Below, piece after piece: positions 15,355 through 23,233 of a DNA stretch of 40,717 nucleotides. The notes under the pieces are model-generated. The model was not told the DNA's origin. It searched no databases and was given only the letters and a program-made list of their open reading frames with translations. Source of the stretch: Prevotella sp. (GTDB lineage: Bacteria > Bacteroidota > Bacteroidia > Bacteroidales > Bacteroidaceae); the NCBI GenBank assembly GCA_017455845.1, contig JAFSYY010000011.1:1-40717 (forward strand). Reading direction: 5' to 3'. Every line of letters starts with the position of its first letter. Position 1 is the first letter of the stretch. The translations under genes were made by a program, and so were the position numbers.

Positions 15355-16605
15355 TTACTGTATAGGTATTTCCACAATAAACTTCGACCCCTCGCCCAGT
15401 TTCGACTCTACAGTAACATTGCCGCCCAGACTGTAAGCCATCACACGACAGATGCTCAATCCAAGACCAGCACCGGGGATAAATTCGTCAACCTTGAAGA
15501 AGCGTTCAAACACACGCTCCTGGTTCTCCTCGGCAATACCCTTGCCAGTATCGCGCACCCAGATGACCACACGCCCGTCGGCAGGCTTGTGATATCCCAC
15601 TTCCACAACACCCTGCTGCGTAAATTTCACAGCGTTGGAAAGAAGATGCTTCAGGATTTCCTCCAGCCGGGAGTAGTCGGTAGTAATCACGAGCGAGTCC
15701 ATCGGCAAGACTGTAGTCATCTGTACCTCGGCATTGAGGTCTTTCTGATAACGCGACACATACTGGTCGAGCAGCAGATTAAGGTCGAAGGTCGTCATCA
15801 CCAGTTCTTCCTTACCCGACTCAATCTTGGAGATATTCACCACATCGTCAACGATACGCAGCAACTTCTGCGTATTCTCATGAATGAGGTCTAACAGGCT
15901 CTGACGCTCTGCAGCATCCTCGATATCGGGCAACACACTGGTGAAACCGACAATCGCATTCAACGGGGTACGTATCTCGTGACTGATATTAGCAATAAAC
16001 GACGTCTTCAGCCTGTCGCTCTCCTCAGCACGGTTACGGGCCTGGACCAAAGCCTCCTCCATGGCTTTGCGGTCGTCGATGCGCATGGTGGTGCCCACAA
16101 TCTTCACTGGCTTGCCGTCAGTATCACGCTCGGCTATGGTGGCGTAACTCTCTTCCCAATACACAGAATCGTTGTAAGGCACCTTCACACGATAAATCTC
16201 ATGATAATTATCCGTGCGGCCCTCAATCAAATCTGACAACGACTTGCCTACATGCTCTTCATCACGCGGGTCGAGGGCCGACACACTTTCGTTGACCGAC
16301 ATGCCGTCGACATTGGCAAAATATTTGTTACCCTTTTCACGGAAGTCCTGCTCAAAGGTAAACGTGCCCGTCTTGACATCGAAATGCCAGATAGACAGTC
16401 GCATGGCACCTAGCACAAACTCATACTCAATATTGTGCTTGCCTACCTTTTCCAACAACTGGAGTTCGGATTTCAGTTGCTTGCCATAACGAACCTGCAA
16501 CCATATAAAGACTATCAATATTATCACAAGGAGCAATAACAGCACTTGCGGTAACAACTCCAAATACTGCACTGCCAGGAAAATATGTGATAGTAACATG
16601 TTCAT
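15355..16605 (-). CDS. Membrane PAS-domain sensor histidine kinase
   Basis: A 416-residue kinase: one N-terminal membrane helix (about 16-36), a PAS/PAC domain (about 60-180), HisKA with phospho-acceptor His209 in N-I-S-H-E-I-R-T-P, then HATPase_c with N-box L-S-N-A-V-K-F-T, G1 D-T-G-K-G-I, F-box F-E-R-F-F and G2 G-A-G-L-G-L. All catalytic motifs are intact, but no response regulator is nearby. I place the start at the ATG at 16605; an upstream TTG at 16620 overlaps the promoter. It is first in the operon with the nucleotidyltransferase/ATP-grasp/phosphatidyltransferase/HAD cassette, with no promoter seen between, so it may sense envelope or lipid state. Confidence 0.92.
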   Translation of the reverse strand: MNMLLSHIFLAVQYLELLPQVLLLLLVIILIVFIWLQVRYGKQLKSELQLLEKVGKHNIEYEFVLGAMRLSIWHFDVKTGTFTFEQDFREKGNKYFANVDGMSVNESVSALDPRDEEHVGKSLSDLIEGRTDNYHEIYRVKVPYNDSVYWEESYATIAERDTDGKPVKIVGTTMRIDDRKAMEEALVQARNRAEESDRLKTSFIANISHEIRTPLNAIVGFTSVLPDIEDAAERQSLLDLIHENTQKLLRIVDDVVNISKIESGKEELVMTTFDLNLLLDQYVSRYQKDLNAEVQMTTVLPMDSLVITTDYSRLEEILKHLLSNAVKFTQQGVVEVGYHKPADGRVVIWVRDTGKGIAEENQERVFERFFKVDEFIPGAGLGLSICRVMAYSLGGNVTVESKLGEGSKFIVEIPIQ

Positions 16606-16617
16606 CGTTATTTTTTG

Positions 16618-16625
16618 CAAAAGTA
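16618..16625 (-). promoter_or_regulatory. -7 element of the kinase/head-group operon
   Basis: TACTTTTG on the minus strand, 12 bp before the chosen ATG, so the transcript should have a very short leader or be nearly leaderless. A clear -33 TTTG is not seen at the expected spacing. Confidence 0.55.
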
Positions 16626-16664
16626 CAAATTATTTTCGAAACGCGAAAATAAATCACGATTAAT

Positions 16665-16695
16665 TTTGTTTTTACACGCATTTGAAGTACCTTTG
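16665..16695 (+). promoter_or_regulatory. Promoter of the RlmL-like / S9 peptidase operon
   Basis: TTTG at 16665-16668, 19 bp, TACCTTTG at 16688-16695, with a leader of about 15 nt to the ATG at 16716. It diverges from the kinase promoter in a 110-bp gap. Confidence 0.72.
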
Positions 16696-16715
16696 CAGGC
16701 GAAATCAACAACAAT

Positions 16716-18236
16716 ATGGAAAACGAGTTCGAATTAATCGCCAAAACGTTCATGGGACTGGAACCTGTGCTGGCGAAAGAGTTGACCCAATTGGGAGCCA
16801 ACAACGTGGTAGTAGGTAGACGGATGGTGACGTTTACGGGTAACAAGGAAATGATGTACCGTGCCAACTTCTCGCTGCATACGGCCATCAAGATACTGAA
16901 GCCCATACAGCGCTTCAAGGCACAGAGTGCCGATGATGTCTACGAGGGAATCAAAGAGATTGACTGGAGTGAATATTTGGACAACAACAGCACGTTTGCT
17001 GTCGATGCTGTGGTGTTCTCGGAAGAGTTCCGCCATTCTAAGTTCGTGAGTTACAAGGTGAAGGATGCCATCGTCGACCAGTTCAAAGAACGAACAGGAG
17101 GCAGGCCAAACATCTCTGTGGCTAACCCTGACCTCAGACTACACATCCATATTGCCGACGTGGCACCCGGCAAGAGCGAGTGTACGCTATGCCTCGACTC
17201 CAGCGGTGAGTCGCTCCATAGGCGCGGCTACCGACAGGAGAGCGTAGAAGCCCCGCTCAACGAGGTACTGGCAGCCGGCATGATCCTGCTAACAGGATGG
17301 CAAGGAGACACCGACTTTATCGACCCCATGTGCGGCTCGGGCACTCTGCTTATAGAGGCAGCCCTCATAGCCCGCAACATGGCACCAGGATTGTTCCGCA
17401 AAGAGTATGCCTTCGAGAAATGGCCCGACTTCGATGCCGAACTCTTCGACCAGATATACAACGATGAATCCAAGGAGCGCGAGTTCAAGCACCATATCTA
17501 TGGCTATGACATCGATATGAAGGCTGTCAACACGGCACGCCTGAACATCAAGGCGGCAGGACTGACTGCCGACATCACCGTCGAGCAGCAGGACTTCAAG
17601 GACTTCCAACAGCCCAAGGAGAAGAGCATCCTCGTGTGCAACCCGCCCTACGGCGAGCGCATCTCCACGCCCGACCTGCTGGGCACTTACCGAATGATTG
17701 GAGAGCGTCTGAAGCACCAGTTCCTCAACAACGACGCATGGATTCTCTCCTATCGAGAGGAATGTTTCGACCAGATAGGCCTGAAGCCATCCATCAAGAT
17801 TCCCGTCTATAACGGTTCGCTGGAATGTGAGTTCCGCAAGTACCAGATCTTCGACGGCAAACTGAAGAACTTCCGCAGCGAAGGCGGCAGCATAAAGACT
17901 GATGAAGAAAAGCACCAGATGGCCGAGAAGCACCGCTTCAAGAAGAACCGCGAGTTTAAGCAACGGCTCGATGAACAAGAGGAGAATGAAAACAACGACA
18001 TTCGCTCGTTTACCTTCCATCGGCACGATCTGGAATCCAGGCCCACAAGAGAATCCAGACAATCCAGAGAATCCAGGAATCCTAAAGAGTCAAGAGAATT
18101 TAGAGAGTCAAGAGAATATAGAGAGTCAAGAAAACCCAGAGATTACAGAGACGCCAAAAACAACCGTGGCGGACACGAGCGTTTCGACCGCAGCGGAGGC
18201 AAGCGTAACAAACGATTCAATCATGATGATGAGTAA
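16716..18236 (+). CDS. rlmL: THUMP-domain 23S rRNA methyltransferase (RlmL-like)
   Basis: A SAM-dependent guanine-N2 methyltransferase of the RlmL type. It has an N-terminal THUMP RNA-binding domain (about 1-155), a SAM-binding D-P-M-C-G-S-G-T-L motif starting at Asp203 and the catalytic N-P-P-Y at 309-312. It corresponds to the RlmL half only; the RlmK half of E. coli RlmKL is absent. Beyond about residue 390 there is a 115-residue charged tail rich in R-E-S-R repeats and ending in an RGG-like G-G-K-R-N-K-R-F. The tail is low-complexity, encoded by roughly 9-bp AGAGAATCC-like repeats, and probably disordered and RNA-binding. The last codons overlap the start of the S9 peptidase, giving likely translational coupling. 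Confidence 0.88.
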   Translation: MENEFELIAKTFMGLEPVLAKELTQLGANNVVVGRRMVTFTGNKEMMYRANFSLHTAIKILKPIQRFKAQSADDVYEGIKEIDWSEYLDNNSTFAVDAVVFSEEFRHSKFVSYKVKDAIVDQFKERTGGRPNISVANPDLRLHIHIADVAPGKSECTLCLDSSGESLHRRGYRQESVEAPLNEVLAAGMILLTGWQGDTDFIDPMCGSGTLLIEAALIARNMAPGLFRKEYAFEKWPDFDAELFDQIYNDESKEREFKHHIYGYDIDMKAVNTARLNIKAAGLTADITVEQQDFKDFQQPKEKSILVCNPPYGERISTPDLLGTYRMIGERLKHQFLNNDAWILSYREECFDQIGLKPSIKIPVYNGSLECEFRKYQIFDGKLKNFRSEGGSIKTDEEKHQMAEKHRFKKNREFKQRLDEQEENENNDIRSFTFHRHDLESRPTRESRQSRESRNPKESREFRESREYRESRKPRDYRDAKNNRGGHERFDRSGGKRNKRFNHDDE

Positions 18237-20460
18237 CAACAGACTATGGACGCACTGCGTGGCGTCCATTTTGCTATTAACAGCAATAGCACTTCCTATG
18301 TCGGCACAGAAACTTTTCACGCTGGAAGACCTGAACTTCGGGGGCACCAACTACCATAACCTGAGGCCCAAGAACATGTTCCTCACATGGTGGGGCAACC
18401 AACTGGTGCGCACCGATGTAGAGGAGTGCAACCTCATTGATGCAAAGACAGGTAAGGAAACACCATTGTTCACACTCGACGACGTAAACAAATGGGCAGG
18501 CAGCGATGACGACCATTATGTGCGCCACCTGACAAATGCCACGTTCCCCTACCCCGACAAGCCACTCGTGCTGCTGGGATTCAAGAAGTCCATGATACTG
18601 CTCGACTTCAAGAAGCACCAGATAGTGTGGCAGGACAGCATCTCTGAACAGCAATGCAATGAATGGAACGCTGCCTCGAAAGCCACGGTCTATAAAGCCG
18701 ACCATCAACTCTACGTTGTTGATGCACAAGGCAACAAACAGCAACTGACCACCGACGGCTCACGCGAGATTGTCTATGGTGAGGCCGTCCACCGCAATGA
18801 GTTCGGAATCACCAAAGGCACGTTCTGGAGCCCCGACGGCATGCGCCTGGCTTTCTATCGTATGGACCAGTCGATGGTGAGCGACTATCCGCAGGTGAAT
18901 ATCGACCCGCGTGTGGCTGAACAGGAACCCGATAAATATCCCATGGCAGGGATGACCTCCCATGAGGTGACCATAGGCATCTACGACCTTCGCACCCACA
19001 AAACCACCTTCCTCCGCACTCCGTCTGTGGGCTGCGGTTTTCCCGCTGACACCCTCCCCTGCTATTTCACCAATATTGCATGGAGCCCCGATTCGAAAAC
19101 AATTTATATGTTCGAACTCAATCGCGACCAGAATGACTGCCGCCTCATTAGTTATGATGCAGAGACGGGCAAACGTCTGCAGGAACTCTATCGCGAGACC
19201 AGCGACAAATACGTGGAGCCCCAGCACCCCATCGTGTTCTTGCCTTGGGACAGCAATCTCTTCATCATGCAGAGCCAGCGCGACGGCTTCAACCATCTAT
19301 ACCTATATAATATAAGAGGTGAGTTAGTGAAGCAACTTACCAATGGTCCGTGGGTGGTGATGGACGTGCTCGGTTTCAATAAGAAGGACAAGAGCATCGT
19401 CATTGCCTCCAACGAGAAGCACCCACTACAGCGCAACCTCTATGCCGTCAGCATCAACACCCTGAAGCGCATGCCGCTCGACAACGGCGAGGGTGTGCAC
19501 CGAGGCGTACTCTCCACTACCGGCAACCTGCTATACGACAAATGGACTACCCCCACAACCCCCAACACCATCAACCTGACAGCCACCGCTGCTAAGCCAT
19601 CCTCTGGTTCCGTCCGTGCGGACGGGTTTCCCCCGTCCGTAGCCACCGTCACCCTGCTCAAGGCCGAAGATCCATGGAAAGACTACATCGTGCCGCAATT
19701 TGAGAGCGGCAGTATAAAGGCGGCCGACGGAACAACAGACCTCTACTGGCGTATGGTAAAACCACACGACTTCGACCCTGCCAAGAAATATCCCACGGTG
19801 GTCTATGTCTATGGCGGCCCTCATGCCCATAACGTGGAGGCATCATGGCACTGGTACAGCCGTTCTTGGGAAACGTATATGGCACAGAAGGGCTACATCG
19901 TCTTTATCCTCGACAACCGAGGCAGCGAGAACCGTGGACGAGACTTTGAGCAGGCCACCTTCCGCCAACTGGGACAGATAGAGATGCAAGACCAGATGAA
20001 GGGTGTTGAGTTCTTGAAGTCATTACCTTATGTCGATATGAACCGCCTTGGTGTTCACGGATGGTCGTTCGGCGGATTCATGACCATCTCGCTGATGACC
20101 AACTACCCCGACGTGTTCAAAGTTGGCGTGGCAGGTGGCCCTGTCATCGACTGGCAATGGTACGAGGTGATGTATGGCGAGCGTTATATGGACACACCAG
20201 AGACGAACCCAGAGGGATACAAAAAAACCAGCCTCGTCTCGAAGGCTGGCAATCTAAAAGGGAAACTGCAAATCATCATAGGCTATAACGATCCCACGGT
20301 AGTACCGCAGCATGCCTTGTCATTCCTCAAAGCCTGCAATGAAGCGGGCACCCAGCCCGACTTCTACGTCTATCCGGGCGAAGGTCACAACATGAAAGGT
20401 CATGCCAGCGTCCATCTCCATGAGCGCATCACGCAGTATTTCGAAGACTACTTAAAATGA
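18229..20460 (+). CDS. S9 family serine peptidase (DPP IV-like), exported
   Basis: A 743-residue enzyme with an N-terminal signal peptide ending near M-S-A-Q, an eight-bladed propeller domain (DPPIV_N) and a C-terminal alpha/beta hydrolase. Triad: Ser613 in G-W-S-F-G-G, Asp688 in G-Y-N-D-P, His720 in E-G-H-N-M. ATG codons at 18223, 18226 and 18229 are all possible starts and all overlap the rlmL end; a much longer frame inside rlmL is not credible. The paired glutamates that hold the substrate N-terminus in classical DPP IV are not obvious: the matching stretch reads V-H-R-N-E-F, so specificity may differ. Residues about 459-472 are encoded by a palindromic repeat (19611-19639) that enlarges a loop. 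Confidence 0.9.
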   Translation: MSNNRLWTHCVASILLLTAIALPMSAQKLFTLEDLNFGGTNYHNLRPKNMFLTWWGNQLVRTDVEECNLIDAKTGKETPLFTLDDVNKWAGSDDDHYVRHLTNATFPYPDKPLVLLGFKKSMILLDFKKHQIVWQDSISEQQCNEWNAASKATVYKADHQLYVVDAQGNKQQLTTDGSREIVYGEAVHRNEFGITKGTFWSPDGMRLAFYRMDQSMVSDYPQVNIDPRVAEQEPDKYPMAGMTSHEVTIGIYDLRTHKTTFLRTPSVGCGFPADTLPCYFTNIAWSPDSKTIYMFELNRDQNDCRLISYDAETGKRLQELYRETSDKYVEPQHPIVFLPWDSNLFIMQSQRDGFNHLYLYNIRGELVKQLTNGPWVVMDVLGFNKKDKSIVIASNEKHPLQRNLYAVSINTLKRMPLDNGEGVHRGVLSTTGNLLYDKWTTPTTPNTINLTATAAKPSSGSVRADGFPPSVATVTLLKAEDPWKDYIVPQFESGSIKAADGTTDLYWRMVKPHDFDPAKKYPTVVYVYGGPHAHNVEASWHWYSRSWETYMAQKGYIVFILDNRGSENRGRDFEQATFRQLGQIEMQDQMKGVEFLKSLPYVDMNRLGVHGWSFGGFMTISLMTNYPDVFKVGVAGGPVIDWQWYEVMYGERYMDTPETNPEGYKKTSLVSKAGNLKGKLQIIIGYNDPTVVPQHALSFLKACNEAGTQPDFYVYPGEGHNMKGHASVHLHERITQYFEDYLK
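19611..19639. repeat. Terminator-like palindromic repeat inside the S9 peptidase gene
   Basis: CGTCCGTGC followed by an 8-bp stem CGGACGGG/CCCGTCCG (19619-19626 with 19632-19639) around a TTTCC loop. It matches in order, spacing and loop the repeat at 20536-20564 just after the gene (CGTCCGTGC, then CCGGCGGG/CCCGCCGG around TTTTC). Here it is translated in frame. Confidence 0.8.
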
Positions 20461-20557
20461 AATAGCGTCCGTGCCGGCGGGTTTTCCAGTACGCCAATAG
20501 CGTCCGTGCCGGCGGGTTTTCCAGTACGCCAATAGCGTCCGTGCCGGCGGGTTTTCC
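20461..20557. repeat. Three 35-bp repeats downstream of the S9 peptidase
   Basis: Two complete copies (20461-20495, 20496-20530) and a third that starts at 20531 and runs, after the GGTTTTCC motif, into the closing arm of a terminator hairpin. The first two carry only the left arm CCGGCGGG with no matching right arm next to it, so they look like duplicated terminator halves. Confidence 0.9.
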
Positions 20558-20570
20558 CCGCCGGTTTTTT
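20544..20570 (+). terminator. Rho-independent terminator after the S9 peptidase
   Basis: Perfect 8-bp GC stem CCGGCGGG/CCCGCCGG (20544-20551 with 20557-20564), loop TTTTC, then six T (20565-20570). It touches the stop codon of convergent panB. Extra left arms upstream could compete for pairing with the right arm. Confidence 0.85.
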
Positions 20571-21391
20571 CAATACGATTCCCCCTCATTGGGGAAGTCG
20601 CCGCTCTTCACGTCGGTGATGTAATTCCCGATAGCATCCGTCATCACAGTATTCAAGTCGGCATAACGGCGAAGGAAACGGGGTGAGAAGCCCTGAGTCA
20701 TGCCCAGCATGTCAGCCACCACCAGTATCTGTCCGTCGCAGCGGTTGCCGGCACCGATGCCAATGGTAGGCACGCTGATTTCACGTGTCACCTGCTCGGC
20801 CAGTACGGCTGGCACTTTCTCCAGTGTCACAGCAAAACAGCCAGCCTCACTCAAGGCACGCGCATCGGACAGCAACTTCTGAGCCTCTTTCTCTTCCTTG
20901 GCACGAACGGCGTAGGTACCGAACTTATTGATGCTCTGTGGCGTCAGTCCCAGATGGGCCATCACGGGGATGCCTGCATCAAGAATAGCCTTGACGGTAT
21001 CGAGAATCTCAACGCCGCCTTCCATCTTCACGGCATCACAGCCGCTCTCCTTCATGATGCGGATAGCATTCACCACACCGTCGTGGACACCTGTCTGGTA
21101 TGAGCCGAACGGCATATCGCACACCACCAGGGCACGCTTCACGGCGTTTACCACCGCACGGGCATGATAGATCATCTGGTCAACGGTCATGGGCAGCGTC
21201 GTTGCATTACCCACCATCACATTCGAGGCAGAGTCGCCTATCAGTATGCCGTCAATACCGGCACGATCCACTATACCTGCCGTCGTAAAATCATACGAGG
21301 TGAGCATGGAAATCTTCTCACCCTTCTGCTTCATCTCAATAAACCGATGCGTCGTTACTTTACGCTGGTCACTAACTAAATATCCTGCCAT
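20570..21391 (-). CDS. panB: 3-methyl-2-oxobutanoate hydroxymethyltransferase
   Basis: First committed step of pantothenate and CoA synthesis: transfers a hydroxymethyl group from methylene-THF to alpha-ketoisovalerate to give ketopantoate. The 273-residue TIM barrel has L-T-S-Y-D-F near the N-terminus, metal-site [10 protein letters not shown], the substrate loop D-M-P-F-G-S-Y, and catalytic Glu in L-E-K-V-P. Complete and typical in length. It follows the HAD phosphatase gene by 16 bp with no promoter between, so it is probably read from the promoter at 22074-22081. panC and panD are not in the window. Confidence 0.96.
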   Translation of the reverse strand: MAGYLVSDQRKVTTHRFIEMKQKGEKISMLTSYDFTTAGIVDRAGIDGILIGDSASNVMVGNATTLPMTVDQMIYHARAVVNAVKRALVVCDMPFGSYQTGVHDGVVNAIRIMKESGCDAVKMEGGVEILDTVKAILDAGIPVMAHLGLTPQSINKFGTYAVRAKEEKEAQKLLSDARALSEAGCFAVTLEKVPAVLAEQVTREISVPTIGIGAGNRCDGQILVVADMLGMTQGFSPRFLRRYADLNTVMTDAIGNYITDVKSGDFPNEGESY

Positions 21392-21407
21392 CTTTCTATA
21401 TTAAAGA

Positions 21408-22064
21408 TTAAACATTAAATTCCTGTATCAGAGCATCATATGTAAAACCATCATAATCAGATATTTGTTTATCCGATAGCGGTTTGATGGCATCCACGCT
21501 GTTGGTGGTTGCCAGACCTACCACAAACATGCCTGCTGCCCTACCCGATTTCAGTCCATTAAAACTATCCTCCAGCACGACACACTCGCTGGGGTCTGCT
21601 CCAAATCGTGCTGCCCCACGCAGGTAGCAGTCGGGCGACGGCTTGCTTTCGGCAAAGTCCTCACTGGTGAGAATAGCATCGAAGAGGGTATGGAATTCAG
21701 GATGCGCACGATAAACGCTCTGCATCTTGGGGATATTGCTGCTCGTCACCACGGCCGTCTTCACACCATGACGGTGCAGGTCAGCAATGAAAGCCTCAAG
21801 ACCGTTGATATAGACATAATCCATTTGAGCCTCAAACTCATCAAGCCGCTTGGTCACGTTCTCACGCTCAGACTCCAGAGGTCCGCTCCACCAGCGGTCG
21901 TATATCTGCTGCAGAGTAGAACCCTTGATCTCATGTTCCAGACCCGGATGCTCCGGATGGTATTGTCGGCACTGGCTTCCCCAGAAAACGGAGTATTGTG
22001 GCTCGGTATCAAACACAACACCGTCGAGGTCGAAAAGTGCCGCTTTTAATTGCTTATCTTCCAT
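21408..22064 (-). CDS. HAD phosphatase, beta-phosphoglucomutase-like
   Basis: A 218-residue subfamily IA HAD protein with all four motifs: F-D-L-D-G-V-V (Asp12, Asp14), V-T-S-S-N, S-K-P-S-P-D and V-L-E-D-S-F-N-G. The cap between motifs I and II is the helical C1 type. E-D-S-x-N-G is typical of beta-phosphoglucomutase and related sugar-phosphate phosphatases. The start is the ATG at 22064; an upstream TTG at 22076 lies in the promoter. It heads a two-gene operon with panB, but a link to pantothenate is not evident. Substrate not predictable. Confidence 0.88.
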   Translation of the reverse strand: MEDKQLKAALFDLDGVVFDTEPQYSVFWGSQCRQYHPEHPGLEHEIKGSTLQQIYDRWWSGPLESERENVTKRLDEFEAQMDYVYINGLEAFIADLHRHGVKTAVVTSSNIPKMQSVYRAHPEFHTLFDAILTSEDFAESKPSPDCYLRGAARFGADPSECVVLEDSFNGLKSGRAAGMFVVGLATTNSVDAIKPLSDKQISDYDGFTYDALIQEFNV

Positions 22065-22073
22065 AATCGGGTG

Positions 22074-22081
22074 CAAAGGTA
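22074..22081 (-). promoter_or_regulatory. -7 element of the HAD/panB operon
   Basis: TACCTTTG on the minus strand, 9 bp before the ATG, implying a very short leader. No good -33 motif is seen; the upstream DNA is a T-rich tract shared with the divergent galE promoter. Confidence 0.55.
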
Positions 22082-22096
22082 CATATTATTTTCCTA

Positions 22097-22163
22097 CTTT
22101 TTTGCTTTTTTACTTTTTTTACCTTTTTACTTTTTCACCTTTTTACTTTTTTTATTATCTTTG
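22097..22163 (+). promoter_or_regulatory. T-tract repeat and galE promoter
   Basis: A pyrimidine tract of repeated CTTTTTA/CCTTTTT units (about 22097-22153) leads into TATCTTTG at 22156-22163, about 25 bp before the galE ATG. No TTTG is present at -33; a long T-tract may act as an upstream element. Its near-heptameric units resemble the other arrays in the window but are less regular. Confidence 0.5.
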
Positions 22164-22188
22164 CGCCAATATTTGTAAAACCATCATT

Positions 22189-23229
22189 ATGAAACAGACA
22201 ATTTTAGTTACTGGTGGCACTGGATTCATCGGCAGCCACACAACCGTAGAACTGCAGCAGGCAGGCTACAAAGTAGTCATTATCGACAATCTCTCCAACT
22301 CTAATGCCAACGTCATCGACGGCATCGAGAAGATTACGGGTGTCAGACCCGCTTTCGAAAAGGTGGACTGCTGTGACATGGAGGCCCTGGAGGGCGTGTT
22401 CAAGAAATACCCGAAGATCGAGGGTATCATCCATTTTGCCGCATCGAAAGCCGTGGGCGAGAGCGTGGAGAAGCCCCTGCTCTACTACCGCAACAACCTG
22501 ACGAGCCTTATCAACCTGCTTGAACTCATGCCGAAGTATGAGGTGAAAGGCATCATCTTCTCATCCAGTTGCACCGTCTATGGGCAGCCCACGGAAGAAA
22601 ATCTGCCCGTTACGGAGAATGCACCTATTCAGAAGGCTATGTCGCCCTACGGCAACACAAAGCAGATCAACGAGGAGATTATTCAGGACTATATCCATAG
22701 TGGTGCTCCCATCAAGAGCATTATCCTGCGTTACTTCAACCCCATCGGTGCTCACCCCTCTGCACTCATCGGCGAACTGCCCAACGGCGTGCCCATGAAC
22801 CTCATTCCCTTCGTCACGCAGACTGCCATCGGTATTCGCGGTCAACTGAAGATCTTCGGCAACGACTACGACACGCCCGACCATACCTGTATTCGTGACT
22901 ATATCTACGTGGTTGACCTTGCCAAGGCCCATGTGAAGGCTATGGAGCGTGTGCTCGACCAGCCGGACACCGATGCTGTCGAGGTATTTAATATCGGAAC
23001 AGGACGCGGACTCTCCACACTCGAAGTGGTAGAGGGCTTCGAGAAGGCTACGGGCGTGAAACTCAACTGGGCCTTTGCTCCTCGTCGCGAAGGCGACATT
23101 GAAAAGGTTTGGGGCAATGTGGACAAAGCCAACAAAGTGCTGGGATGGAAGGCTGAGACACCAACAGATGAAGTTTTGAAGACTGCATGGCGCTGGCAGC
23201 AGAAACTACGCGAAGACGGCATACAATAA
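22189..23229 (+). CDS. galE: UDP-glucose 4-epimerase
   Basis: Interconverts UDP-glucose and UDP-galactose (or the N-acetyl forms), supplying galactose for surface glycans and feeding the Leloir pathway. The 346-residue extended SDR has the NAD-binding G-G-T-G-F-I-G at 9-15, S-S-S-C-T-V-Y-G near 125-132 and the catalytic Y-x-x-x-K (Tyr154, Lys158), then the UDP-binding R-Y-F-N-P-I-G. The start is the ATG at 22189 giving M-K-Q-T-I-L-V-T; a longer frame extends into the divergent HAD gene and is rejected. No other gal genes are adjacent. Confidence 0.95.
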   Translation: MKQTILVTGGTGFIGSHTTVELQQAGYKVVIIDNLSNSNANVIDGIEKITGVRPAFEKVDCCDMEALEGVFKKYPKIEGIIHFAASKAVGESVEKPLLYYRNNLTSLINLLELMPKYEVKGIIFSSSCTVYGQPTEENLPVTENAPIQKAMSPYGNTKQINEEIIQDYIHSGAPIKSIILRYFNPIGAHPSALIGELPNGVPMNLIPFVTQTAIGIRGQLKIFGNDYDTPDHTCIRDYIYVVDLAKAHVKAMERVLDQPDTDAVEVFNIGTGRGLSTLEVVEGFEKATGVKLNWAFAPRREGDIEKVWGNVDKANKVLGWKAETPTDEVLKTAWRWQQKLREDGIQ

Positions 23230-23233
23230 TCCA

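Noticed and set aside
17902-18228. Longer N-terminus for the S9 peptidase
   Set aside because: It would lie inside rlmL in another frame and bury the signal peptide; the ATG cluster at 18223-18229 explains the data.
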